Positions 23,018-34,773 of a DNA stretch of 64,000 nt are shown here, piece by piece. Within the stretch, counting starts at the first letter, position 1. The number at the start of each line of letters is the position of its first letter. A model generated the notes under the pieces. That model was not told the origin of the DNA. It saw nothing but the letters and a program-made list of their open reading frames with translations, and did no database searches. This DNA is from Heliocidaris erythrogramma (lineage: Eukaryota; Echinodermata; Echinoidea; Camarodonta; Echinometridae): contig CM046858.1 in NCBI GenBank assembly GCA_025617745.1, forward strand, positions 28,224,534 to 28,288,533. Direction: 5' to 3'. Both the position numbers and the translations under genes were made by a program.

Positions 23018-24758
23018 TGGACATGCCAATCTAAAGTAAAACAACACATTGATATCAACACCCCGCCCCCCCCCCCCCCGAGTCTGCAAATAACATCTGT
23101 TTTTTTAACCCTTCCACGTGATTCCTTCATTAAGCAGTATAAACATATAAGAAACGATGTTATATAATTGCATAATTTCCAAATTATATTTTTATCCATT
23201 CTAAATACAAGAAAACTTTCTTGACAAAAAATCAAATTAGTAAATTCTTTTCAGAACAGATTTACATGGCAAAATAGTGTGTGTAAGAAAACACAATCAA
23301 AAACATTCAGTAAAATGTAAGGTGCTTCAGCTGTTGTTATTAGTCTCGGATCTCAAGGTCTTGAGAAAACCGCTCGAGACATCTTGAGACTCGACTAAAA
23401 ACACTGCAAAGTTTGAAGAGATTGTTTTCGTTCTTCTTTTTCCTAAGGAATCAAATAAGAGTAATTTCAAGATTTTTTTTTTCATTTTTCAAACGGTTCA
23501 CAAATTTTTAGTGAGGCTATTAGCTAACGTTTGTTGGGTCTCATTTTCCTTTAAACTTAATAAAGTCTCGGTATCGGTCTCGGAAGAGAAAAATCATTGC
23601 TCCCTTTTGCCGCAGTTATACGCTTATGGCATTAGCTGACTGATCTGTAACATTTCTTTTTCAACTTGCTAAAAAAAGTCATTCTCTGATTAGCAAACAT
23701 TTCAGCCTGTGTTCTGCTCTTTCTGAAGAAAACAAAAGCAACACCCTTTGTTTCATTATCCGACAGGCCCTTTTATTTTAAACCATTCTCTGAACAACAT
23801 AATTGAATATAAATGAATAATCTATATAACAACAAAATGGTTATGCTTTGAACACAGAACATACATAATGAATAACACCACCGAATATCAACATAATGAA
23901 TGAGAATGGGTTGGCCCGTGGTTTGGCAATTGCAATTGACAAAATTATACAAAACAATCAAAATTCTCTCAAAATTTATCAATTTTTAATCAAATTTGTT
24001 AGCAGAAAAAGCAACGCCGTTTTGTTTCATAACCACAACATATACACCCCACACCCCACACGCGCACACATACTCACTAACCCACACACACGTACACAAA
24101 TTAAATCCCTTCGTACTTGTATTTCTGAAGGATTGCCCGTGAAAATTGCCTTTTACGTTCATGTATAATGTACATGTCAAACGGTATAGACAGACTCTTT
24201 CCACAAATTGATAGATATCTTGGTGACTCGAGCATAAAAGAAAATGTTTATTTTGTGGCCACTGTCTTGCTTTTCAATTCATTGTAAAATATCACTGAGA
24301 GACACTGTAGATGCGGTGGTGCACTAGGATTTTAAGAACTGCATGAAGGGGGGGGGGGGGGTGGGGGGATTCGTCTCCGGTCAGAACCAGAAAATGCTCA
24401 AAACGAGTGTTTTACAACATCAATAAAAAATGAATGAGTAATTTTTTGACTAAAATATCAGAGGGGGAAATGTGCGTGAAGGCTTGGGGGGGGGGGGGGA
24501 TGCCCCTTCAAGTTCCCCGTAGGTGCTGTCATAGTCTAGAAGACAATCCGCGGTTTCGTGGTTGAGTTGATAACACACGTAGGAGATTCGGCAAGCAAGC
24601 GGGCGGAAAGGCTTTCGAAGATAAAGATTTTTGTTTGCGCTTCTCATATTACCCAGAGAGACGCATTGAGATGCCTATTACTTAGTTCTTGATACCATTT
24701 ATACAGATGACAGATTCTTCATAAAGTAGATATTCCTAATTTGAATAGGATGGATCTC
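23018..24758. other. no gene; G/C runs and small repeats
   Basis: Poly-C at 23,066-23,079. Short 'gtctcgg...cttgag' palindromic bits at 23,343-23,395 and 23,565-23,585. A CA-rich stretch at 24,040-24,098. A repeat fragment with two G runs (24,348-24,361 and 24,486-24,499) at about 24,330-24,505. No exon-like frame was recognised. Confidence 0.5.
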
Positions 24759-25355
24759 TAAAGCTTGCCTCACACGAGGAGCAATTTCGATTGCGTCAGT
24801 ACCTGCGCTAATCGACCCTGCGAATGCAATTCTCGCTACCTGAAATACACAATTTTCGACGTAGAGGGCAATATTACGCATGGAAATGGTCCGCATCTTC
24901 GCAACTTCACTTCCGGTCCGTATTGAAATACTACGGCTTACGAATAAAATGAGTGCTAAAATGCTTAATTTTTGGATCGCATGTCATAAATCACTCAAAT
25001 TTTGAAAATGCAACCAATTGTCTCAATAAATCATGATGGTATCTTTTCAAACATGTCGGTGAAACTCAAACTCGAGGATTTTTGTAATACCTGTGTACAT
25101 TTTCAATGCAAAAAGACAAACACTTGTCGACCCAATCGGGATATTGTCAGCACTGCGCATGCGTGGTTTGCATGACAAACGCCATCTGTTGGCGAAATTG
25201 CGTATTTGGGGTAGCGAGAATTAGTCCATACACCTGCTATTAAAATGTCTTGTTTGCACCGTTCATTTTGCAATCACATTTTAACGAGATCACTCTTACC
25301 GTATAAGTCACTGACGCCGTCCTAACTGCAAATGATGCATCGTGTGAGCCAGGCT
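24759..25355. mobile_element. foldback MITE carrying a nested MITE
   Basis: Outer ends GCTTGCCTCACACGAGGAGC and the inverted GCATCGTGTGAGCCAGGC. Inside, 24,829-25,223 has its own inverted ends AATTCTCGCTACC / GGTAGCGAGAATT plus a shared AAATAC.CAATTT block. The inner unit therefore looks like a separate element inserted into the outer one. Confidence 0.65.
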
Positions 25356-25365
25356 AAGTACCCGT

Positions 25366-25582
25366 TGCACACGGGGAGTCATTTACCTGACTTAGGACTG
25401 CGTTATTGCGACTGACACGTGAAAGTGTCACATACAAAAAGCGAATGTAAAATATACAGTGCAAACATTGCGGTGAATTACTGCACACATGCTAATTCCT
25501 TTCACAGGCGCCTGTAAACGTTTGATTATCGCCATCGCGGGCCTATACGTCAAGCAAATGGGACCTCGTGTGCATTCGGCCC
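25366..25582. mobile_element. foldback MITE, CACACGAGG family
   Basis: Left GTTGCACACGGGGAGTCATTT, inverted right AAATGGGACCTCGTGTGCA. About 217 bp and directly next to a further copy. Confidence 0.55.
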
Positions 25583-25747
25583 ACCCGAGCCGTCATTTCC
25601 TGACCTTAGGACAACGTCAGTGACCGCTACGGTCTTTTGCGCGTCCTGAAAGAGAGATATGGTATAAAAAGTGATTGAAAAAATGAACAACAAACAATAC
25701 TTTTAATAACTGGCGTTGTATTAATGACGCGTCATGTGAGTTGGCCT
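25576..25747. mobile_element. foldback MITE, CACACGAGG family, adjacent copy
   Basis: Left CGGCCCACCCGAGCCGTCATT, inverted right AATGACGCGTCATGTGAG then 'ttggcc'. It abuts the preceding element. The interior resembles that of 6051-6594 ('aactggcgttgtattaatgacg' against 'tacgccagttattaaaag'). Confidence 0.55.
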
Positions 25748-26587
25748 TTCAACTCTAGAGCGAGTTTTAAACCAGCATCAGCACGGGTTTGAACTTTGTT
25801 AGAATGTATGCCTGATGCCAAAGTCGAATATTTTGTTTCCCTCTTGGAGATGAAACCAAGCGAAACATCATCGAAATTCGTGAGGATTTCTACGTGTAAC
25901 AAAATTCATTTACAAGTCAAAATCTTGGAGATACGAATCTCTGATTAACAGGGGGATTCAAGCGTTTACGTCTTGCACTAAAAAGTGGACAAAAAACTTT
26001 GTGATCGAGTCGTCCAAAAATCCATACATTGGCATATTGATGCAGGGAGACTAATGAAGCAAGTGATAAGACAGAGACGGACAGTGATGGATACAAAGAA
26101 GTTTTTTTTTCAAACCACAAACATTAACTTTAGCAGAAGATAATCCCTCAAAAACAAAGCCGTCTTCTTCGAAATCAAAGTACAACTAGAAAGAATGGTT
26201 GACGAATGGTTGACATGAGATTAAACGTAAAAGAAGAAAAAAGATAGTGAGGTTTTATCACGGCTACACGCAACTGGCCTCCACCCATCCCCCCCCCCCC
26301 CTTTTCCCCTCGACCGGTCGTAGGGACAAAGCATACTTCACTTTTTATTCTATCCTGGTGTTTATTCACAAGATCCTGATGAGCAGTTGACGTAATAGTG
26401 TAATGTATATGCAGTCACAGGCTGCGTTATATAAAAAGATGTTCTCACACTGGAATGTCAAAATTGCTACTTGGGTAGCTCTTCCTTCTGGATCGACGCA
26501 CAGAGGACATTTTACTGTAGAAGGATGCCGAACCATATTTGAAATCTTGGAAAGCAAGGAATTATTCATCAGAAGTATACACTGCGA
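25748..26587. other. no recognised feature
   Basis: AT-rich with a C run at about 26,288-26,300. No coding signal. Confidence 0.45.
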
Positions 26588-26747
26588 TGGCGTATCCAGC
26601 ATAGGATACAACCACCCGCCCGGTTAAAGCCCCCCCCCCCCCCAAAAAAAAAGGAGAAGCTTGATTTAAATGACCAGGTGTAAAGTAACCCTTAACGTCC
26701 CCCCCCCCCCCCAACCGGATCATTTATCTGGCTTGCTGGATACGCCC
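26588..26747. mobile_element. small element with GGCGTATCCAGCA ends and two poly-C runs
   Basis: Left end TGGCGTATCCAGCA, right end TGCTGGATACGCC. The interior holds C runs at 26,630-26,643 and 26,699-26,712, each 14 C. 160 bp, non-coding. Confidence 0.6.
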
Positions 26748-27480
26748 TTGCACTGCGTAATCTTCCCGATATTGTGTGGAGGAAGAGGGGGCTACCCCCA
26801 AATTCACCAAGGATCAAAATAGCTTTGCCTGGTGTTGAAGATGGAGCGATTTAACACGACTGAAATATAAAACTTGGTTTCTGTGATATTTGTCACCGAT
26901 GCTTGGAGCATCAGGCAAACCGACGCTGACTGTTTTCACAATCGATCTATTTTCTGAATGGTAATGACCTTTTGCAATTATACTCATCCACCCTTCTGTC
27001 GTAATTTGGTTTCGAGGCGATTTATATTTCCTTCAATGAAGCAAAAGGTGATGACAGGGCCGCAGATTGCACCTGGAATCGAATATAGAAAATCTATTTC
27101 GTTGACAGTTCGCATCGAAATTATGATGAATCCCGTATTGAGTCAAGAATAATGATTATTACGCGTTTATGTCATTAGAGGTGTCGTGGAATTAAGGGTG
27201 TTTTTCTCTCTCTCAATATTCTGCCACTGCTATTCAAGAAATAGTGATGTTCTATGAAAGCCGCACATGCATCACACTCTGAATTTCCGATGCTTCGTTT
27301 TCACATATTTTTCAAATGTATAGAGGAATTTTGACAAAGCATACTCAATATTCCATTCCATTTTTGACGTCATACACGCATTCAATTGGTGTGAACTCAT
27401 TACTTCGTTTGCAGTTTGGTATGATCGTAAAATATCTTTGGATCCTAACAATATTTTTCACTCGTTCTCATTTTCTTTAG
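26748..27480. other. DNA just upstream of the first coding exon
   Basis: AT-rich, with no TATA-like promoter I can defend. It ends in a pyrimidine-rich stretch and AG at 27,479-27,480, which reads as a 3' splice site, so this is probably the end of a 5' UTR intron and not the promoter. Confidence 0.45.
27462..27480 (+). promoter_or_regulatory. putative 3' splice site before first coding exon
   Basis: TTCTCATTTTCTTTAG precedes the base where composition changes sharply to GC-rich coding sequence. A spliced 5' UTR exon upstream is therefore likely. It could instead lie inside an unspliced 5' UTR. Confidence 0.5.
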
Positions 27481-28088
27481 TCACTGGTCCAAAGTGCGGA
27501 TGAAGCACATCGCAGTCGATCACCATGAAGCTTACCGTCCTTGCCTGCTCTATGATGCTCTCCGTCCTGGTCTTCCTCGTAATCGTGCCGTCCTTCGCCG
27601 AGATCGCCGACATTACCTACAAACGCTGGGGCGACGTCAACCTCGGCGGGCTCTTCCCCGTGCACTTCTACGAGGAGAGCGTGCAGGACTGCGGGGAGCT
27701 ACGGGGACTGGACGCGTTGAAACGTGTGGAAGCCATGGCCTACATGGTGCGATGGATCAACGACAATGACACGCTCCTTCCCAACATCACTCTCGGTTAC
27801 GAGATTTACGATACATGCTCCTACAATGCCATAGCCCTCCAACAGTCACTGAAGATGATCCCAGTCCAGCGCCAGACCTCCCAGTGCCTTAACAACGCGA
27901 CCGATGAGCCTCTGCCGATGATTGCTGGTGTGGTTGGAGCACAGCGAAGCGCGTCAAGTCTTCAGGCCGCCATTTTGTTTGGTTTATACTCCATTCCCCA
28001 AGTCAGCTATCTGTCGACGAGCGATGAACTAAGCAACGATGATCGATACCCGTATTTTCTCAGGACTGTTCCGCCAGATCGATTCCAG
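27481..28088 (+). CDS. mGluR-like class C GPCR, exon with start codon (residues 1-188)
   Basis: First coding exon of a metabotropic glutamate receptor-like protein that would act at the plasma membrane. Coding starts at 27,525 in a good context (CACCATG, A at -3); 27,481-27,524 is 5' UTR. Residues 1-25 form a signal peptide ending SFA. Then come the family's GDVNLGGLFPVH block (36-47), CGELR (56-60), KRVEAM (66-71), NITLG (87-91), DTC (96-98), VVGA (136-139), SIPQVSY (156-162) and TVPPDRFQ (181-188). By alignment to mGluR1, C56/C98 match the C67-C109 disulfide, and R67, S142, T165 and D185 match R78, S165, T188 and D208. D63 replaces Y74 and S99 replaces W110. N-glycosylation sequons lie at 81, 87 and 124. 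The exon ends at a codon boundary with donor CAG/GTGAGT. An upstream ATG at 27,500 opens an overlapping frame. Confidence 0.93.
27500..27769 (+). promoter_or_regulatory. overlapping upstream ORF at the receptor start
   Basis: An ATG at 27,500 lies 25 bases before the receptor start in another frame and stays open for 89 codons, to 27,769, past the receptor ATG. Its context is weak (C at -3, A at +4) compared with CACCATG at 27,525. Ribosomes would have to scan past it, which would reduce receptor output. The peptide is Arg-rich, resembles nothing known and is probably not functional. Confidence 0.4.
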
Positions 28089-29184
28089 GTGAGTAAATCT
28101 TTTTCTCTCCGTATGTCTCCCCTCTCTCCCCATCTTCTCTCTGTGTCTCTTTATGAAGTACTTGAATTTGAAAGAAAGCTTAGAGTCCCATTCATCTCAT
28201 TCAAATGGATATCTTGATGTATATGCGATTCCGTCATGTATGATTTTTCCAACGTGGAAAAAAATATGTTTTTTGTTTGTTTGCGACGATTTTTACCTGT
28301 TCGATATTCTTGACACGCTGGATGAAAAATCTTCTTTCTTTTTTTTTTGTTGTTGTTGCTACTTGTCATGTATTTATTTATATGTGCCCATTAAATCCCT
28401 GATGCCGCTTTTGTTGAGGTACATTTATGTTCATAAGTATGATTAAAATATAAATTGACATACATTCAAACATGATCATTCTTAAGTAACTATCCCTGAA
28501 GTGGAGAAAGCAATTTCAGAGAAGGACCAATAAAAATGGTCTCCATTTATTCATGTGTAAAATTTTGCACATTCCACCGAAATGTTAATGAAATAAAGCG
28601 ACAAAATGCCAGAGCTCAAACACATGATGCCATGGCAACTCGATTATTAATCACCCCGAAATGTCGTCTGCTCGTGTTTACTTCAAATGTTCGAGTCAGT
28701 GCAATGCAACTATAACGAGACTATTGCCACCAATCTTATCCTTAGCGATGCAGCTTGAGAGATTTCTTATTACCCCCCCCCCCCCCCCCCACCACCACCA
28801 CCACAAGTCCTGAAAGCAATAATGATTACCAAAGAAATGTCATTTTAATTTCCTTTTTTAAAAGATTAAGTTCGGTTCTGGGCGCCCTATAATACAAAGC
28901 TTATAGCAATTGATCATATGTACCATCGATTAATCAATCATACGAGTGATACTCTGAGATCCATATACAATGATATAGTGATCAGTCGCAAAATAGCAGC
29001 CAATGATAGTTGACATATTTGTTTGTGTTTCGGGGTCCTGATCATGCGATTGCACTGTAGAAGAAACTATTTATAAAGAGTTATTATGTAGTAAATAAGG
29101 ATAATTTTAGATTGTAATGTCTTTGAATCATCGTAATGATTACAAATGGACTCAGTCTTGCTGACATTGCACACACATGTGGTT
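28089..29184 (+). other. intron 1, first part: no gene, one poly-C run
   Basis: Starts with GTGAGTAAAT. Holds an 18-base C run (28,773-28,790) followed by ACC units. Intron 1 runs to 44,461 (16,373 bp). The frame reading past the donor is interrupted by a stop and is not coding. Confidence 0.7.
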
Positions 29185-29631
29185 ACACGCACACACGCAC
29201 ACGCTCACACACACACACACACACACACACGTTTACATGGCTTTACTTCCGAGGACAACTATTGTTCCTCTATTGTTACTCGTCCTCGGACAGTCGACGG
29301 AATAAGGCATAAATTCATTGTTCGACGTTCGAGGACTATTGTCCGGCTTCCGAGGACCATTGTTGTCATGATTTTTTTTTTGTTCTCTGTCCGAAAATGT
29401 CCTCGGACATAATGCTAAACAAACGCACACACACAGGTTTACATGGCTTTACTTCCGAGGACAACTATTGTTCCTCTATTGTTACTCGTCCTCGGACAGT
29501 CGACGGAATAAGGCATAAATTCATTGTTCGACGTTCGAGGACTATTGTCCGGCTTCCGAGGACCATTGTTGTCATGATTTTTTTTTTGTTCTCTGTCCGA
29601 AAATGTCCTCGGACATAATGCTAAACAAACG

Positions 29632-29676
<45 letters not shown>

Positions 29677-29680
29677 GACT
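29185..29680 (+). repeat. two identical 196-bp elements in CA repeats (copies 1 and 2)
   Basis: Copies at 29,231-29,426 and 29,437-29,632 look identical and are separated by a 10-base CA-like linker. CA repeats flank the pair (29,187-29,230 and 29,631-29,652, then TA units to about 29,676). Each copy starts GTTTACATGGCTTTACTTCC and ends ATAATGCTAAACAAACGC. It carries CCGAGGAC five times: forward at 29,249, 29,329 (one mismatch) and 29,350, reverse at 29,282 and 29,399. The core GACGGAATAA is at 29,296. The ends are imperfect inverted repeats. The 60-residue open frame inside shows no domain. Confidence 0.85.
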
Positions 29681-31888
29681 ACATGCACTATAGCATCAAA
29701 ATTTGGTCTAAAGGTTCAAACTATTTCTAGTTATGATTTGAATATTTGGGCAATTCGCGAGAAACCATTTATATACTGGACACTGCAAACTATTATATTT
29801 TTTCTCCATAGTCATGATAGGGAAAGTAATATGATGAGAAAGCTCACAAATTATTTTTTTAACTTCACCTTTACCATAACTCAACCTTCTCGCTTTAACC
29901 ATCCTGTTCAGGCTTTGCATTCTTGCAGTTAATGAAGTTTGACATATCTCTCATTCATCGAGATTACGCTTTTATGACTAACTGGGATGATGAAAGATCA
30001 TAAATTCGCCATATTGTCTGCTAATATTCCGCCCCTTCACATTCACGAAAACAAGGCGACGGAGCATGAAAGCAAACATACTAAAATCTCATGAGTGCGT
30101 GAAAATTAGGCCGGTTGATGGATGGGCCGATTGTGCTCTATGAGAATCCAATGACGTCACTAGTCAATGGAAAGTGCTATCCTATCAAATTTTATTGACG
30201 GTGTCTTTCTGATCGGCGTTACACCGCGGCTGGATAAATTTCTTTATCATACAATTTTTAAATTATATTTATTCTTTAGTAGATGCGGTATGGCGACAGG
30301 CGACGCAGTCATCATTATTTTCAATAACCTTACACCTTAATCACATTTGTACGGAAATGACATGAAAATGGGCACGCAAATGTGGTATTACATAAAGAAA
30401 ATAATTCTCTCTCTCTCTCTCTCTCTCTCTCCTGGTATGGGAAAGTCCATGGTATGTGGTTAATAAGTAAAATACTACCAAACTAAATCTATCATATTTC
30501 TTTATTTTAAGTATGATCCTGCTGGTAGACAGGGCTATAAACTTATCAAACTGACCAGACAGGTGTATTCAACCTTTGATGTGGTTGCAACCTTTGATGT
30601 GGTTGCTGACGTATGGGCCAAAATACTTTGGACATGCCCATAAAGATAGGTTGAGTTTTAACCTTTAGCATTTGATTTAAAGTTATTAAAGACAAAACAC
30701 ACTGGTATCATTTCGAGAACTACTATTCAGATATATACATGCCATAATTAAGAAGTCAACGGTGGCTGATTTTATGTTTACATTGAAAATGACGCCTTAT
30801 AGACGCAATTATAGTGCATCTAACCTTAAATAATTCAGATGAACTCCCCTTTCACCTTCAAATTTATTCCTCTTTTAAAGTGATTATTCCACTAATTATC
30901 ATCAGAATATTCAACAAATTTCAAAGGTATTAGAGGAGCAAGAATCCTCCAAGGTCAGAGATGATTGTGCTTGTGCATCTTGATATTTTTTTGTTTGGTT
31001 TGTTATGCACTGAGAATGACAAAAAGCCTGATAACAAATTAACTCTTGGCTTTGTATGTTTGTTCTTTGGACTCACACTGTGAATATATATGTTTCTTCT
31101 CACATTTGTTAATAGCGAAATACAGAAATACCCTTGATCTGCCTAATATTTGTCAATGGAAGAATTAAAAGACAGTTATTACTTTGAACATTTTTTTTGA
31201 AAAACAGTAATTTGATATAACTTCTTCGTATCATTCTATGTAATAGAGTATAGAAAGATGCATTTATTATTTAGTAAACTACAATCACACTATTTCTTTC
31301 GAAACGAACTACGACAATCTCGTACAACGCCATAAGTAGTCTTATCGCCTTTTATCCCCATGACAAAAATTGATCGAAAACGTAAACTGCACTGAGGGCG
31401 GGAAGTTTTTTCAATCAGATGAAGATAAAATTTAAAAACTTGAAACAAGAGAGAACCACACATGCACATATACATATATAAACACACACAAAACAAACAA
31501 ACAAACAAAAACGAATAATTTTTGTGTTGTTGTTATGGAGATAAAGGAGATGTAGCGCCACTCAAGTCGCCATGCATGCGAGGTATGACTGGGGGGAAAT
31601 GCGGCATAATAATGCATAATCCATGTCTCTCTTTCCAAAAAAATAGCTCTGGGCAACGTGGAACTGACATGTCCGCTATATATCGAATGACAATTTATAA
31701 TTTTCGTTATTGTCTTGCTTACAAAGCAATATACCTTTTTTTTTGCATTGCACGTCTTGTAACACAGTGCAATATTGACATTTGAATAGAGCTCCTTGAT
31801 AATTTGAATCATTTTGCTTTACAATAATATCAGAAATCTTTAAGATATATATTTGGAAGAGAATGAATAAATAAACGTCCGTCGCCTA
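29681..31888 (+). other. intron 1: no gene, minor repeats
   Basis: CT run at about 30,405-30,431. A doubled CAACCTTTGATGTGGTTG at 30,571-30,606. ACAC/AAAC units near 31,480-31,510. The remainder is AT-rich intron with nothing recognised. Confidence 0.5.
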
Positions 31889-32248
31889 CCCCCCCCCCCC
31901 CCAAACACACACACACACACAATCACCCACGCGCAAATAAGTGCCCGGAAAAGAATATTTTCTTCCTAAATACATATACATGGATCAATTTGGCTCAGAA
32001 TGACTTCCCTTCATTTTAATTATCATTGCTGGCTTTGTAATTATAGCTTTCCTCTCTCTTTGAAAAATGAAAACTATCTAATTACTGAAACGAATGGAAA
32101 TGACAGATTTCAGGGATATTGCACCAGCAAGCCCTCTTCATGGTGTTCCAAGATTCATTTCGATATATCTATAAACCATTATGCTCATTATTCATTAAAA
32201 CTCAGGATTAAAATTTAGCTTTGATCAGTTCCGATCGTATTATCGTTA
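31889..32248 (+). other. intron 1: poly-C plus AC repeat, then nothing
   Basis: C run at 31,889-31,902 followed by AC units to about 31,920. The remainder is AT-rich. Confidence 0.5.
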
Positions 32249-32382
32249 CACCTCTGTCACATCAACGAGGCCAACAACAGACCGCAGGCAGACCAAAACA
32301 AACAATTACATTACACCCACTGGCCAAGAATTGATCGGTTCGGGATCGGGGTGTAGTCGGTTTGCCGGTGTGACTCAGGTAT
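32249..32382. mobile_element. MITE with ACCTCTGTCACA ends
   Basis: Left ACACCTCTGTCACATCAACG and the reverse complement of the right end ACCTGAGTCACACCGGCAAA are related inverted repeats. The interior repeats 'gatcggttcgggatcgg'. About 134 bp. Confidence 0.45.
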
Positions 32383-32519
32383 CAGTGATTGGGTTTTTTC
32401 CTTCAATCGCCTCTTTTCGTGGAATACATGTGCATGAATATTTTACTTTTTGTACCAGTCTGAGCTCAGTAATCCAGATTTATATATAAAAAAATTCCCA
32501 TTTTATGTTTAATATCCAC

Positions 32520-32820
32520 AAAGACACCGCTTTCAGAGAGAGGGAGAGTGAAAGAGAGAAAGTGTGTGTGTGAGAGCATGTGTTTGTGTGTGGGTGGGGG
32601 TTGGTGTGTATGTGAGAGAGTAAGCTTTATTATAGAAGTAAAGGTATTTCAAGAGAGAAAATGAAGAAAATAAAACAGAAGTAAAGTTGGGAGTAAAGGA
32701 ATGGAAGAGAGAGAGAGGAGGAATGGAAAGAGGAAAAGAAAGGTGGACAGAGAGAGAGAGAGAGGGGGGGGGGGGGGGGAGGAAGAGAGAGGGAGAGTAA
32801 GCATTACGAAAGAATATGAA
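32520..32820. repeat. GA/GT low complexity with 16-G run
   Basis: Alternating GAGA and GTGT blocks with a G run at 32,764-32,779. Arg/Glu- or Ser/Leu-rich frames are artefacts. Confidence 0.75.
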
Positions 32821-32894
32821 AGGCGAGAGTGGTACAAGCTAATGGTAAAGCGAAATAACAAGATTATAGGGGCTAGAGTATTAGTCCAGAGAAA

Positions 32895-34270
32895 AGGTTC
32901 GTACGTCTAAAGGTTTGTTACTCCGACGTGTCGGAGAATTACGAACCGTCGCGACGGTTCGTAATTCTGAAGGTTCATAATTTAGAGCATGAAAAAAGGG
33001 TTCATATTTTCGAAGGTTCGTAATCCGAATTGTTATATAAGGCTCTATTGTATTTTCGAAATTATTTTGTATTTTATTTTACAAAATGAAATACAAATAA
33101 TCTTATACCGACTTATCTAGAATCATTGATCACGTTGATATGCAAACGAATTGTAAATTATAGGACACGTTGTTCTTTAAAATGCTCCCTCGAACTACCC
33201 CGCCTGACGACAAAATATAAAAGAAATTATATTTCATATGTTGGAGCCAGATTGTTTAATGCGATGTTCTATCAACCCGTCCCTCCCCATCTGCTTCTTC
33301 ATTTAGGCGAGCCTTTGTGTGTTTATTAATTAAGTTAGTTAGTATTCTGTATGTAGTAAAAACCAAAAACAACAACGAACAGATTTTTGAATGATTTGTA
33401 TAATCACAATGATTGTAAATTGGGAACATGCTCTTTACAAGCTCCGCTTCTTTCCTGGTTCCCTTTCGTTACCTTTTCGTTTATTGTTATCAAGAAACAT
33501 TTGAAACGTGTGTACACCTCTCTCTGTCATAAAATTTATTTTAGAAAACAATATGTAAAACAAAGTTCATATAGGCGTTATGTTTGAATGATGAGTTTCT
33601 TCTACAATGTAAATGCGTTATAGTTTATATGATTTATGAATTGGTATCGAAAAATAAATTAATCTTGAATCTTGAATAGCATTACTATTCAAATATAACA
33701 CGATAAAAACTACTTTCGAAATATAAATTCAAGACAATTACAATAGCCCTGTCTATGATCACCTTTAGAAATGTGCGAACATTACAATAGTGTATTACAT
33801 AATCCGAACCTGATTTCTATGGGCAGTACGGGGGCATCTCGTTTTTCCGAAGGTTCGTTTTTCCGAAGGTTCGTATTTCCGAAGGTTCGTATTTCCGAAA
33901 CACTAATTTCCCATGCCTGGGGGTTCATAATTCCGAAAATGAAAAAGGGTTCGTAATTCCGAACATTTGTTGCATTATTCCGAAGGTTCGTTATTCCGAA
34001 GGTTCGTTTATCCGAAGGTTCGTTTATCCGAAGGTTCATAATTCCGAAAATGAAATAGGGTTCATATTTCCGAAGGTTCGTATTTCCGAAAATGAAAAAG
34101 GGTTCGTATTTCCGAAAATAAAATAAGGTTCGTATTTCCGAAAATGAAAAAGGGTTCGTATTTCCGAAAATGAAATAGGGTTCGTATTTCCGAAAATGAA
34201 ATAAGGTTCGTATTTCCGAAAATGAAATAGGGTTCGTATTTCCGAAAAATGAAATAGGGTTCATAATTCC
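32895..34270 (-). repeat. compound TTCGGAA-array element, copy 1 (minus)
   Basis: A main array at 33,838-34,270 is built of about 26-bp units (GGTTCGTATTTCCGAAAATG plus 'aaatag') and shorter 'ttccgaaggttcgtt' units. A smaller block lies at 32,895-33,060. Between them is a spacer. Its array-side part (about 33,690-33,770, ATATAACACGATAAAAACTA) is the inverted match of 38,255-38,320. Because 26 is not a multiple of 3, three units encode a 26-residue periodic peptide in all frames, which explains the long minus-strand frame. Confidence 0.75.
33126..33683 (+). mobile_element. LINE-like 3' fragment in the array spacer
   Basis: A frame at 33,126-33,329 contains LPRLTTKYKRNYISYVGARL followed by FNAM. 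This resembles the C-terminal tail motif (basic stretch, then SYxGARLWN) of CR1/Jockey-type reverse transcriptase proteins. The 3' end 'aataaattaatcttgaatcttgaa' at about 33,652-33,677 is a microsatellite-like tail. No reverse transcriptase core is present, so it is a dead 5'-truncated copy. Confidence 0.5.
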
Positions 34271-34296
34271 TGGTAAAAAAGGCGAATTCATCAGGA

Positions 34297-34557
34297 GCAG
34301 AGGTGTAGCAACGGGGAGGGGGGGGGGGTGAGGGCACGCCCCCACCCCTCCCTCATCGGATGGCGAAAAAATAAGAAAAAAAGAAAGAAAATGGAATAGG
34401 AAAGAAGACGGGTGGACCCCTTCCGGCAACCCCCCCCCCAAAAAAAACCCTCTTCCACCAGCGGTGTCTTAGATTAGCTTTAAGATTATTCCAAAAGACT
34501 TGTGCCTCCAATGGTGCCAGTGCTCCCACAATGGCTAGACTCTAGCTACGCCACTGT
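34297..34557. mobile_element. GTAGCTA-type element with poly-G/C
   Basis: Left 'ggtgtagcaacgggg' with a G run near 34,316-34,327, right 'atggctagactctagctacgccac'. The middle includes 'catcggatggcga', shared with 40,483-40,709 and 52,068. About 260 bp. Confidence 0.55.
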
Positions 34558-34773
34558 TAAAGGGAAAATTAGGGTAACGATAGGATATTATGGTTTTAAT
34601 TGCCATCTTCAAAAAGCGGATCTCTTTTCGACGAAAAGCACCTCCCCCACCCCCGCAATGAATACAAAAATGAAATGGAGACATAAAACTGGGAAGGTTT
34701 ATAAAAGAGGAGAGGAGAAGAGAAAAGGGACGAAAATAAGAGGACGAGATTAGAAAAATCGAATAAGTGTTTA

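Noticed and set aside
28089..28217. Extension of the first receptor exon to the stop at 28,217
   Set aside because: CAG/GTGAGT is a strong donor, residues after it lose all similarity to the family, and exon 2 continues the alignment without a gap.
29146..29654. Frames of 65-88 codons repeated in the 196-bp elements
   Set aside because: They are open on both strands, have no recognised domain, start in CA repeats, and are explained by the repeat itself.
33782..34441. 219-codon minus-strand frame with a repeated FGNTNP.SFSEIRT pattern
   Set aside because: The period matches the 26-bp DNA repeat, and the same peptide arises at 37.8-38.1 kb on the other strand. It is an array artefact.
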